Shown: positions 22,291 through 33,600 of the stretch, piece after piece | Position numbering within the stretch: the first letter of the stretch is position 1 | How the letters are laid out: each line of letters begins with the position of its first letter | From: Symbiodinium natans | Taxonomy: Eukaryota; Sar; Dinophyceae; Suessiales; Symbiodiniaceae | Direction: 5' to 3' | Length of the DNA stretch: 64,000 nt | NCBI GenBank assembly: GCA_905221605.1 | Contig: CAJNDS010000200.1 | Location: 1 to 64,000 of the forward strand | Translations under genes and position numbers: made by a program | Notes under the pieces: generated by a model | The model's database searches: none | Told to the model about the DNA's origin: nothing | Seen by the model: only the letters and a program-made list of their open reading frames with translations

Positions 22291-24304
22291 GATTAGCACG
22301 TCAGAGGCCACGGGCTCGGGGCTCAATGCACCTGGCGCAAGGACAAGTTCATGTATCTCCAGCTTCTAGTTGCATACAGCACTGCAATCTACAGCATGTT
22401 CAGCTATGCAGTGGTCTGCACACATCTGCCCCCATGCATTTGCCCTTTGAAAGCCTAATTCCTGCCGCTTCTGACAAGCCCGCGCCTGTTGCCGTGTTCA
22501 CAGCTATTGCATAAATGGCAGCATCCTCTTTCCAGGGCCAGTTCCGTACAGAAAACTCTGCAACATAGGGGAACACGAAGTGATACATCCTGAGTCAACA
22601 TGACAGGTGTTGACAACTAAGAAAATGGACCAAGAACATTTTCCTGTGCTCGAAGACCCTAGCGTCCGAGGTTTGCCAGGAATATTTCGGCTGAATGCGT
22701 GTAGACCCGCTACTGTACCGATTCCATGTCGGCGTGGCGTAACTTCAGCTTTTGGGGCCTGCTGACAGCAACGCCCGCAATCTAACCATCACCAACGCTC
22801 TCACTTTTCTTTTGCCTGCATGCTTGAGCGGCGCTCCCCGAAAGGGGAACCCCGGCCGTGCAGACTAAGCTCTCTTTGTTTAGTTCGTTCTTTTGGTGGG
22901 GCTTGATTCTCGCACCGAACACGCAAGTTCTTGTAGACTGGCGCAGTGTAGGGCACGGTATCACAGTTGAGCATCGTGCAGTTTGTGAGCCATTGGCGCC
23001 GCCGCACGCCGCACCTTCATGGATCTTTAAACTCACCTGCTATCTTCCTCAGTCCAATCGACCACTGAATCCCTGTTCGGTGCACCTCGCACTAGGGCAG
23101 CTCCCCCCAAGGTCCCCTGCGATGCACTGTACAATGGGCATTTGGGGTGTTACCTTCAGTTCTCGTTGCTGTCGGTTTGCTGTTCGCAGGGACCCTCGCG
23201 AAAAGCTCCTCATTGGCTTCGAAAGCCCCCCATGGCAAAAAGTGGCAGCCTAAAGCGTGCGACCATTCACGGCCTGCCCTATCTCGTGCGCAGGGCAGGC
23301 ACATTTCGTTGAAAATATGGGAAGCATGCACCCTCTGGTCCTGAACTCTTCATTTGCTTTGACTTCTTGTTATGCGACACCTTCTGCTATCTCCTGCTCT
23401 TGCAAGTGCTTCTTCGAAATCTCTTCTGCGTACAAGATATGTTATTTGCCTCGATCGTGTCTCCGGGCTTCCAAGCCAGCTACGCAAACCCTTCCAGCCC
23501 CCCTCCATGCCACCGCACACTGGCGGAGCTTCGGGAAAGGTCGGACTTTGGGGCGCGCAGCAATTTGCGAGCGTCATGGTGCTCAAGACGTGGGCAGCCC
23601 ACAATGGCTATGCAGAGCTCTCTCGCTCTGCCTGCCTGTCGCTCCACTTGCTCGTTGGCTCACTCACTCATGCTCTCTCTCTCTCTCTCTCTCTCTTGAC
23701 ATCACATCAACACAGTGACGGCAGACTTCCATTCTTAGCTTCAGCCCTCAACTGGTCGGCAAAGGCGGACAGGTTGCGCGATCCCTTTGCTGGGCTCGGT
23801 GAGTGCATTGAAGACATCCGTGGCCTCGCTCACCTAAGGCTTAGCAGCTCAGAGATCGGGATTCACGGTTCCGGCATTTTTGATGTGTTCAAGAAGCCAC
23901 GTTTCTGGTCGTCTAGCATGGTGCTAGGATTGCTAGGTCAACAGAAATTTGTTGTACGTGCTATTGCCGCCTCTCAGAGTTTCAAAGACACTCAGAGGCA
24001 AAGTCCCAGCTGCGGGGTAGCCATTTCGCTGCAACCATGAGCGGAGCTGCATCGGCGATGCGGTTGCATGTCCTTGAGCTGCTTACCGTTGCTTGTGGAA
24101 TCAAAGCAGGGTCGGTCCATGATACCTTTTTACTTGCAGGTTTTGGGTCTGGGGTTTACCGGCAAGAGGGATCGGAAAACCGTCATCCGGACCATTCCGG
24201 AAAGTGCTTTCATGTGACCTTTTTTTGGCTTCTTGGGTTTTAGGTGACGCGGACCTGCACCTTGGGTTGCTTCCACGTCTGGGGAGTAAAGCGAGCTCTC
24301 CCAG
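22291..24304. other. Probable 5' exons of the cysteine-rich gene plus introns
   Basis: Minus-strand coherent pieces: about 23,235-23,150 (FEANEELFARVPANSKPTAT, ending at a GTAACA donor) and about 22,990-22,910 (MLNCDTVPYTAPVYKNLRVR). They are probably upstream exons of the furin-like gene, but I could not connect them. A (CT)n microsatellite sits at 23,668-23,697. Nothing is assigned from 23,340 to 24,304 apart from long plus-strand ORFs without signature. Confidence 0.3.
23668..23697. repeat. (CT)n microsatellite
   Basis: About 14 uninterrupted CT units. Confidence 0.9.
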
Positions 24305-24460
24305 CTAATTCATATGTTTGACGAGACTCCTGACTTGCGACTTGTACACTTGGACATCATAGCTAAGGGGAACGAGATCAGGGCCGAAGCCACATGAACC
24401 CTCCGTCCTGAAACGAGACCGCGAGATCCATCTGCCCCGCGACCTTCTCGAACCTGAAGA
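24305..24460 (-). CDS. 3' end of an unrecognised minus-strand gene
   Basis: Two coherent minus-strand pieces: about 24,450-24,390 (FEKVAGQMDLAVSFQDGGF) and about 24,355-24,305 (DVQVYKSQVRSLVKHMN followed by TAG). The second ends at a clean stop (24,305-24,307). No family is recognised. Upstream exons should lie in 24.5-25.6 kb. Confidence 0.3.
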   Translation of the reverse strand, partial: SSGSRRSRGRWISRSRFRTEGSCGFGPDLVPLSYDVQVYKSQVRSLVKHMN

Positions 24461-25618
24461 CTGGTGGGAGAACCTCTCCGTCTTGGCCATGCTACCCAGT
24501 ACCTCAGTGCAATGCGGTTGCAGGCACAATCACAGCCGGCACAGCCAATCTAGCCATCGTGCTTTTCGCGACTCCCTTGCAGTTCAGAACATAGCTCGCA
24601 CCGAACTCCGGCCCTGTACCAAGCCTCTGTCAACAATATGGGGCTGGCTGAGAAGAAATGGGTTGGGAAGAGATCCTTTCATGTGTGAGCTGAGTGACAC
24701 AACTGGTGGAGCGACCAGATCTTCAGGTGCGTCTCTGGCAAGGCATGGAATGCCTTGACACTTCTCCACTCTCTTGGACTGTGAGCAGTCTGCAGCATCT
24801 GAGCAACATTTGCACCGTGACATACCGTGACACTATGGCGAAGCGAACCTGCATACAGCTACAATCACCATGAAGATGCCACATGCGCACAGTCTTAGCC
24901 TTGCCGCGAGGATGCAGCAATGCAGGAACACAGCAGAATGATCATGACTTGAAAGTGGGGGGGTGGGACCTTCGGTGACGAAAAACACCACGGTACGCTA
25001 CCGTTTTGGAGCCCCTCTGCTTCGGTTCATGTTCTTTCCCCGAACTTTCGGTTGCCGATTTCCAACTTTACAGCTTTGAGTTTGGAGCTTTGGCTTGACG
25101 TTGCCACCATCACCCTGATAGGCAGACCCGACGCCGGATATAAGCATGCTCTAAGCCCAAGCCCTCGTTTCCGAAAATCGGCTGCCAGGCCGCAAGCGAA
25201 CCCTGCTCAAAAAAAGGCTCCAAGGGCGAGCTGCACCAGAGCCGCTCCCGCCTCCCCAGGAACCACAGGGACCCGCGGACTAGGTTTCTCCCAGAGTCGG
25301 CTGCCGAGCCACCACCGTGAACTGCTCAAAAAAAGGCTCCGGCTGCCACAGCCCCAAAAACCAGCACACGCCTGGGATTAGCCTCGAAAAGAGGACCGAC
25401 TTTTACCACAAAAATTTGGTTTCCCGCCCCCCCCCCCCCCGCCCAACCCCCTAAGTGGTACAGTGTTAGAAGAAAGGCTCCCTCCAGTTGAGAAGGGGCT
25501 TTCGTAATTTTTCGTAATTCAGAACCTGAGACATATCGAACAAGCTTGCACTTCGGTCTGTGTCGGGTGCTTCGGCGAGGTACAGTGTAGAGTGGATCAC
25601 CAAGCAGCGCTCGGCTCA
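24461..25618. other. No gene resolved
   Basis: Cysteine-containing minus-strand pieces near 24,600-24,830 are not connectable. 25,190-25,350 holds two near-copies of a CTGCTCAAAAAAAGGCTCC segment (25,203-25,222 and 25,321-25,340), followed by a C14 run (25,427-25,440). Confidence 0.3.
25427..25440. repeat. Poly(C) run of 14
   Basis: Uninterrupted C14, followed by GCCCAACCCC. Confidence 0.9.
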
Positions 25619-28015
25619 TTCAGCTGAGCTGCTGAACCTGACAGAGTCCTCGGTCGAGTTCTGGTGCCACACGGCCTCCGCAGGGCAGCAGCCGTGAGGA
25701 AGGCCCATGCTGGACGTCATCATCACCTGAAGTTCCCAACCATCCCTAATCCGCAAACGAAAAATGGTTGATGTGTGCAGCACCAACGTCACGCCAACGT
25801 CATTGACTGGGAGGCCATCAAGGTGCGGTTGGACGGTCGTTTGTCACCGCGCCATATCGCAGCAGAGTGATAGGTAGCCTGTTGAACACCTGCAACAATG
25901 CAGGGCTTCTTGTACTCCTTCGAACTCCTTCTGCCTTGCCCAGAACTTAAATAAGCAGACAGCAGCCTAGCAAAGCATATGCCGTAACGGCCAAGAGACC
26001 CTAGAAGTGATGTTCAGCATGATGGCCACGAAAACGGGTATCCAAACCAGAAACAAGCGTTGGATGCCGTCAGACCTGCCATCGTGCTCAAAGACTTTGG
26101 GGGCACAGTGGCGGCTACAGTACCCTCGGGGCACCTTCGCAGGTTGGTCGCCGAGTTGGGTGACGTGGGCTCGTACACGTCAACCTTCCAGGTCGGTGAT
26201 CGCTCCATAGTGTGCACGTAGCTGATGAAGCGAACCAGCCTGAAGCCGAGCCGACAAGTTCTTGCCAATATGCAGTCATGTAGAAAGAACGAAATGAGGG
26301 ACCTGCTGTGACCACAGCCCCATTGTTTTGTTTGGGCAATGCTGTGGCTTGTGGCCGAGGTCAGAGCCTGGGCGTACCTGCTTTGCACACCACACCTCCG
26401 TGTCGCTTAAAAAGAATGAAGCATAATGAAACTGCACCATTGTCCATGCGATCTGACAAGCTCAGAAGCACCGATCAATTCCTAATTCCCCAATTCCAAC
26501 TCCCACCGGCAATTGCACATCGGAGCGTGCTAATGCATTCATTGAAAGTGTCCACGAGGCCTCCCATCATTGTTGGGCACTCCTACGTACTCTGCCGCTA
26601 CATGAACTCCATAGATCACATCAGTTCCCTGTTGCTTTACAGAACATTCGCACAGTACAGTCCGACAGTTCGTGTCCATTGGAACCCAATCGTTGATTGT
26701 TCCCCATCGTTCTGCAGGAAATATATTCGATCGTCCGCAAGCAATGCCTGATCAGTCACTCCCACCGACTAAGCTTCCCTAAGTTTTGCCAGGCGGCATG
26801 TTGTCAAAGTTCAGAGTCATGAAGACGTAGTATGTTATCCAGAGCGGCTCGATGGGTCTCTCCCTGCTAAGGATGAGGTGGTCAGATGCCACGAGAACCA
26901 TCAGTGCAAGGACGTACCTTGAGTGCGCTCTTGGCATCTGTTTTTGCATGTTGGAGGTCACTCAGCATCCTTTGTTCGACAAGCGAATGCCCATCAGCCC
27001 CCAACGATCCCCAACGAGCCAGGGCACTGCATGGCAACGACCATCCAGCACACGTACCAGCGCCAGGACTTGGCCAGCCGACTCCGGCGAAGAACGCCTG
27101 CCGATTCACCTGGGAATGAGTTTTCTGTACCTACTTGGCAGGAACAAATGTTCTTGATGGAGCCTATTGTTATGAAGGGTGCTAGAGCAAGAGTCATCCG
27201 GAGTTTCTTTGGGTCGGAAGTTGATTTCGGTGACAGAACCGGACTGGACCCAGAGACGATGCAGCAACAACACCACCCCTTACCGTCGTGCTACTGAATG
27301 TCTAGTCATCCAGACGGCCTATGCATGAGTTTTTTGGAGCCCAAGCATCCAATTTCGTAGAACTCCTCGGCGATCTGGCCCAGCATCAAGACGGAGGCGA
27401 AGGCTTTCATTGCATTAAGTGACTTTGATGCGGAGTTTGGCAGCAGCCACCGGCCCGACCTGCGACTTTCCCTCCCTCTCCCTCCCTCCCTCCCTCCCTC
27501 CCTCCCCTACACAATGAGACAAACTCTGAGACGTCCACCCGAAGAGGTACTCCGGTGATCTGAACGTGATAATCCAGATAACCTGAGGAGTGCGGAGCTG
27601 CGCTCGACGTTGGAATGGAGGCTGTGTGCTCAGAGATTCTGGGAGGCCCGCCGTGATCTGTGCCACGGACACCGGGATGACCAAAAGAATCGGTACCCAC
27701 ATACTGACCTGGTATGAGATATCAAAACATTCACTTGTGAAACTCTGTCCAAACTCTGGCATCTCAACAACCACACAGCACATGCATCCCAATCTCGGCC
27801 AGGAAGCACCGTGAACTGCACACATTAAGACGAGACTGAAACAGCTGGGTGTCCTGAGCATGTCAAGATTCTAGAAGAACACCACCGGTCAACTCGAAAC
27901 CAGTCGCGAGATTTGCGAGGGACTTTCTCGACTGAGAGTATCTGAGAGTCAAAGTTGCCGTGTGGCCATCATCCGGCTCGGCCCTGCTGAAGGAGGCAAT
28001 GGCCTGAGATGTCCA
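25619..28015 (-). CDS. Multi-TM protein, possibly a pentameric ligand-gated ion channel homologue
   Basis: Minus-strand pieces in coding order: about 27,990-27,900, a beta-rich segment (AIASFSRAEPDDGHTATLTL); about 27,730-27,610, a hydrophobic helix (MWVPILLVIPVSVAQIT, M1-like); about 27,230-27,150 (GSVTEINFRPKETPDDS); about 26,920-26,790, two hydrophobic stretches joined by a short proline-containing loop (YVLALMVLVASDHLIL, then ERPIEPLWITYYVFMTL, like an M2-M3 pair); and about 26,075-26,000 (DGIQRLFLVWIPVFVAIML, M4-like). The order of beta domain, M1, M2-M3 and M4, and the Asp-Gly-x-x-Arg before the last helix, recall Cys-loop/GLIC-type channels. This is judged by eye, and other polytopic families remain possible. 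The C-terminal exon reads to TGA at 25,619-25,621. The start is not located; 28.1-28.7 kb may hold more of the ectodomain. Confidence 0.35.
27468..27508. repeat. (CCCT)n microsatellite
   Basis: About nine CCCT units, polypurine on the sense strand, in an intron of the multi-TM gene. Confidence 0.9.
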
Positions 28016-28894
28016 TTCATGAGCCCTCTGTAGATCAAGTTGCTTCATGCTGTCACTCTTAACTCATGATTGCTGAAAACATGATGTGTGGGCAAGAGAC
28101 CTCAAGGCTACTTCCCCTCGTCTCATCCCGCACCGGCAGCATGTTTGAGCCCAGCTCAATGCTCTCGCGCACGTGGCTCTCGCTCGTGTGGCTCACGTGG
28201 CTCATCTGGCTCATCTGGATGTCCCTCCCGGCGACTGCACTTACTACAGGTCCGAAACAAATCTGACGAGCCTGCCTGACATTGCCTCTAGGGGCCTCTT
28301 AGGCCAATACGCTTGCTCAATCGGTGAGGAGGGCAACGATGTGCTGAGCATGTGCTGTGAAGAACCCAAGTCTTGACGGCCTCCCGAGCCGGGCGCCATG
28401 TCGGTTTACACTGTCCCGCGACCGGTCGAGGAAGAACTGCAACGGCAGAAGGCCCGGCTGCTGATCAGGAACGCTGCTCATGGCAATTTGGAACGTGCGG
28501 AATGCAAGCGCATGGCGGGATGCAAACGGCGATACAAGGTCTGCCTTTTGTGCATGTTGATCTGTGGGGGAAGGAGTGAACATGCAATTGTATACATATA
28601 TATATATATAAGTTTGCAATTCGTTGGTGAATCTCGCATTCCATGCATTGTGCGAACATCTGTGGAACAACGTTGAACACACGCCTTGCAAGCATCAGTG
28701 CCCCATCATGCTAGCCGACAGCTGCGGGACCGAGTGTGTGCTTTTAAGGAACAAAACCTAAACTACAGAGCCCTCACATTGCTGGCGAGGATTCTCTTCA
28801 TGCATGTGGCAAGCTCCCACTGTCTCGTCCTCAAGCCATTTGATATCCTGAAGTTCTGCAGGAACGTGGTTTGTGTCTTTTTCCGGCTGCTAGG
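28016..28894. other. Spacer or unresolved exons between multi-TM gene and methyltransferase
   Basis: The plus strand has an ATG at 28,398 opening MSVYTVPRPVEEELQRQKAR, and the minus strand is also open, so coding sense is ambiguous. A (TA)n tract lies at 28,593-28,612. Any 5' exons of the multi-TM gene and the 3' UTR of the methyltransferase should be here. Confidence 0.3.
28593..28612. repeat. (TA)n microsatellite
   Basis: Short TA run following GTATACA. Confidence 0.85.
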
Positions 28895-30820
28895 CTAGCT
28901 CCTTGAAGAGGCCTCCAGGTGCTCATTCCAGAGACTTCTCAAGTAGCCCTCATCCTGGAAAAGCCGCTCCTTGAGGACGAAGTTCCTTCTTCGTGCTTGG
29001 GGGTTCTAGATCGTTTTAGTTTTGGACATTCGATGGCATCCTTGCAGTCTAATTGTGGTTTCAGCTGCTCTGACATTGTGGAAGGGAGCCAAGGCGCGTC
29101 TGGGGACATCCATCGACGAAGCTTACCACAGTAATAGCCTCGGCCATCGTCTTGACGCCAACTTCGTCCAGCGCTTCCTCAAAGCAACATCGGGCGGGTC
29201 TAGGGCTTCCGTGGGCTAAAGGCGGGGTTTGGGTTTGAACCCTCTGAGCCTGATATCGAGCAGCTTCAACCGCGCTGGAGACGGGCTTGAACTCCTGTGG
29301 GAAAGGTTGACAATCTTCGGCTTGGTGACTTCCGTATTACCGTGCACATCTGTGCAAAAGGTTTGGTGTCCTTGGCAGGCTTTAGCTTGCTGCTGAAGAC
29401 CGTGATGCCTCACGGGCGCAAAGCAGGAGCCGACAACCCAGTTCGCAGAGCCTGCAACCATGAAGACCATGGCACAAGGCGATGTCTTCTCCGGGACGTT
29501 CAGGTATCGCGCGATCCTCGCACAGCGTCTTGCCCTCACTTGTGTGCCATCTCGAGACGTGTAGGCTCACTTCCATGCTCCTGTCTGGCATCTCCGGGGT
29601 GTTCGGCGCATACGTGACAGCACTCAAGTGCCCAGAAGGTTTGAGATTCTTTGCCACGCCTTCCATGATTGCCTGCGGAGACTAAGGAAAAAGGCGGCTT
29701 CGGACAGCGTGTGACGCCCCTTGCCTCCAAAACGTCCTCTCCAAAGTCACCTGCAAGCGGATCATGCCAAACTCAAACCTAGAAATGCAACACGCTGTGT
29801 CTTGACCCTGCATGCACACGAAGCCGTCTCTTTGCCGCTGTTGCAGTATTCGCGAAGTGCCGAAGCTTCACGAAACTTGTCTCCATTCTTTGGGCCTCCA
29901 TCCCCGAACTTCGCCGAGCACTGCGAACCGATGCCGCGTGGGTTCGGCAGGAAGGGCGGATTGGCCAGGATAGCCTCGCTCGGCTTCCGTTGCAAATGGG
30001 TCCCTGAACCCGGGTCTTTTCGAGACATGTCGGAGCCGCGTGTGCAATACCCCCAACAAGAATCTACATCAACCATTAAATGATGTTGCAGTACGGTGCT
30101 TGCTTCTTAAAAGCTCTGGGATTGCACAGTCCCACTGGCTGCGAATCCGAATCCCAGTGCCAGAAGGACTTTGCTATTTTATATATAGGGCTTCAAAGAG
30201 GGTTTCAGGGATGTCAGGGGAGATGTGTCCATGCCACCAAAACAGGCGAAAGCGCGCCAGTCCATGACCCAGCGTCGTCAAAGGGTCCAGATTCTGGGGG
30301 TAGCGCCTCATACAGATTCCCCTCGTAGATGCCAGAAACTTTCTGCGAGAGCCCATTCAGAGCGACGTTGAATCCTCAAGTCGCTATGCGGAACCACATG
30401 GAGCCTTAAATGATCAACTATTCGTGACATGCTCTGAAGCTTCCAGGATTCCAGACCGCGAGCCCACAGGGATGGCAAGGAGGAGTTTTTGAGAACCCTC
30501 AACCCCTAATTACTCTAGGAAAGCTGCCTAAAGTGCACATTCCGGCCGAGCAGCGCACAAAGTCCAACGCGCGTGGATTCAAGTCCACGAAAGTGGCTGT
30601 CTTGGCGTAATTCTGCAGGGCTACTAGCCCCTGGACGCCACTGCCTGTACATAAGTCCAGCCTTGGCCGTCTGCCCTCTTTACCCTTTTCGATCACATAC
30701 TGTAGCAAAGTTGGGCATTGCCGGCATGCAGCCAAGCAGCACTGACTCCACTTCCACCCGCGGAGCTCCGTAGATGAGCCCCCAGGAATCATCCGAAAGG
30801 TACATCACAGGCTCAAAGGC
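28895..30820 (-). CDS. Class I SAM-dependent methyltransferase (5' end unresolved)
   Basis: A Rossmann-type methyltransferase read exon by exon on the minus strand: from 30,820 (AFEPVMYLSDDS), about 30,690-30,560 (RLDLCTGSGVQGL, SAM-binding motif I, then ATFVDLNPRALDFVR, motif II acidic residue), joined by a GC-AG intron to about 30,385-30,300 (FNVALNGLSQKVSGIYEGNL), about 29,975-29,900 (AILANPPFLPNPRGIG, the NPPF/NPPY motif IV), about 29,660-29,590 (NLKPSGHLSAVTY), about 29,185-29,130 (EEALDEVGVKTMAEAITVV) and about 28,980-28,895 (RLFQDEGYLRSLWNEHLEA), ending with TAG at 28,895-28,897. NPPF is typical of N-directed methyltransferases such as HemK/PrmC and RlmG-like enzymes, so an amide, amino or base nitrogen is the likely acceptor. 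The substrate cannot be told. More minus-strand exons to about 33.6 kb may be its N-terminus. Confidence 0.65.
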
Positions 30821-31319
30821 CTGAAAGGCACAAGCTTTTCGATGCTTTTCGCCACAATCCAGCGTGGTCTCTCGTTGAGCCATGTTGACCCCCAGACGGG
30901 CGCTGACCGCCATTTGACGCTGGCTGCGGTAACTCAAAAACTCAAAAACACAAGTCTCTACACACTTTCGACTGCCATGCACCCCCTTCCAAACGTGAGT
31001 GGTGTTCGGCTATGCTTCCTCGCTGGACATCTGGCCATGTCCATAACTGCATGTTGTGCATGCCGGCAAAGGTGTCCAAACGCGCTTGCCCAAAGAAGAA
31101 AAAAGCGCGCGCCGGGAGCTGAGGCTTCCGTGCAAAATGGCCTGCCGCAACCGTAACCAACAACCTGTCATGCCTTTTGAACATTTCATCGGTTGTGTTA
31201 CCGGGCCCTGAGCAGCCTCGTGAGACAACGAATCCAAACCAATTGGACCGAATGCAATGGGTGACTCGGCACGGACGATTGTGGATGATTGTGGAAGGTT
31301 GTGGATGATTGGCACATTG

Positions 31320-33600
31320 AAATGCCAGCAGGGCTATTTCGAAGAGCTTTCCAGACTTCTGAAGCAATCCCAACAAGGAGTTGCGCCAGCATGCTGGCTT
31401 GCATGCGCTCTCGCCTGGGATGGCCATGTTTGTCGATCTGTGGCGATGAGGAGGTCCTGAAAAGCTTCAACAGATGCTGGACTTTGGCAGTAGCGCACAA
31501 GATGCTAGCCACCCAGCTCTCAAGCCCCTTCCCCACAGGGTCCTCCACCGGCCAGATCTTGATGTTTGCAAAACAGAATAAGTCTTCCGGAGCAGCTTCA
31601 ATTGCCTGGACAGCCTCATCTGCCTGAAAAGGACTTCCACAATTGGCTCATTCACTGTCCCTAATGAAGGTCCGAAGGATGCCAGATGCCGAGTCGATCC
31701 AATGTCAGGAGCCTTGACCAGTGTGCACGCAAGGCCGCGGATCGCCGTGATCGCTTGGAGCTCGAGGAGGAACCTGACCAGGGGACCAAGTGCTGGGGGG
31801 AGGTACAATTGAGACGAGACCTTGGAAAGATCGTTGAGGGCTGGGTCTGGGGCAAGATACCTACAAAAAAAAACAAGGTTTGCAGAATTGCTTCTTTATG
31901 TTTTGTTCGATTCTTGAGGCGGAGGTCCGTGGTCCTAGCCGTAGTGTCATAGGATTTCATCCAGGCAACTCTACGCAGGACGAACCCAGCAGCTCTGCCA
32001 GCTGCTTGAGTGGCAGCGGCCTGCTCAAGAGGAAGAACCTTAGGCAGCAGTTTGCAGGCTTCAAGAGATGTCAAGTGGCGTGTCCATGTCTAAATGACAC
32101 CGAGGCAAGTCAGCTTCCAGCATGTCAGTGATCGCTTGTGACCGCTGTGCATAAGCTGCTTACACATCATGGTGCATCAGTGGAATCAGCCTCAGCATGG
32201 TTGGCGGGGCTTCCCGGGTAGGTACATGTATATCAGCGCGGCTTTTTCGTGATGGAGGACCGTTCTGGGTGCCCCCCCCTGCATGAGCAGCAAAAGGAGC
32301 TGCCAGTGCTCCACAGCTCAAGGACCGTCAGCTTCAAGGATGTCGTGAAACTCCGGAGTCGGACATCATTAGCCACTGAGCTCTACCATTTCACGACATA
32401 GAACCGACTTGTGCGAGAGAAAAACCGGGACCAAGCATCATGCAGCACACAGACGAGGAGCACGTCAAACATCGGACATCAGAGATATCAGGGCTGCTGA
32501 TGTTCCTTCCTGGCTCTGTAGGTACAGGAGGCCTCTTTTCAAATCCCAGCGTTAGAAAGAGGGTCTGCCTGCCGTCTTGGATCAAGAACTAGCTCGCAGA
32601 GCACCAGCAGCATCATGGCTTTGCCATCTTGAGAAAGAAAAAGACATCAGTAGCAAGAACCATCCTCTGAAAGAGGCACCCGGGCGAGGGCGAAAGATGT
32701 GAAGCTCTCATGCAGGCATGCCGGACATATACATCAGCAGCAGTAACAAAATGGGCCTTTGCATTGCCGGACCGAGAAAAGTGCCCTGCTGCTCTCAAGT
32801 ACATTTGCTGCCAAAGGTCTTCGCTCGGAAAGCTTCCCAAACTGCGTGGCAGCTTCATTCCACGAGCTATGCATCGCAAATCGGAAATAGCAAACACCAA
32901 AAAAACAAGTGGCGGCCAGGATGCCGTGTAAGCTCTTGAAGCGCGGCATTGCTTTGAGAGCCGGCGAGCAAGGAGTCAGCAGCTTGGCCGCACAAGTCGT
33001 CGTCGGCAAACATTTCAAGCGTTGGGGCCTGTAAATCAAAGGCATGTTTGGGGATTTGTAGGGATTTGTAAGGATTCGTAGGCAGTTGAGGGGGGGTGTA
33101 GGGTGTGGGCCTCATGACTTTAAGGTGCGTTAGTAGTGGGATGCAAGCGCATTTGGAAGGGTCCACGTACTGCCCGCATGCCAGGAGACAACCTGGAGTA
33201 AGAACTGCTAAATGTGGGGACAAGATGGGAGAAGATAGTGAACATGAGGAAATGCGAAACTCGACAAAAACAAGCCCCCGCCCAAATGCAACAGTGCAAC
33301 TCTGTGCTCAGACCTTTGTGCCGACGTGGTGGCGGATTTACCCCTCGGGCTGGGCTGGGTGGGAAGAGTTCACGGCGCTGGTCATTGATGAACTTCGAGA
33401 GAGCCGGGCATCCCAAAATTGAGCCCGGAAGCTGCTGTTCAGTCCTTCAACCACCACTCTCCTGCCCCATGCTCTCCTGCCCCAACATCTGTCGTTTGTG
33501 TCGTTCAAGCTTCTCAAGCTTCTTGTTTTCTATTGCAGCCCGTTCTGGTCGCTGCCTTGGTCAAGTCCAGGATGGCCTTTGCCGCGTATCCGCAGCCACG
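31320..33600 (-). CDS. Helical minus-strand exons, unassigned (possible methyltransferase N-terminus)
   Basis: A run of protein-like minus-strand pieces, in coding order: about 33,600-33,530 (AAKAILDLTKAATRTG), about 33,030-32,920 (LEMFADDDLCGQAADSLLAG), about 32,870-32,780 (EAATQFGKLSERRPLAANVL), about 32,060-31,970 (SLEACKLLPKVLPLEQAAAT), about 31,625-31,545 (AVQAIEAAPEDLFCFANIKI) and about 31,520-31,440 (ILCATAKVQHLLKLF). Their regular spacing and alanine/leucine-rich helices suggest one gene. It is either the N-terminal half of the methyltransferase just downstream or a separate gene. No family is recognised. Confidence 0.3.
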
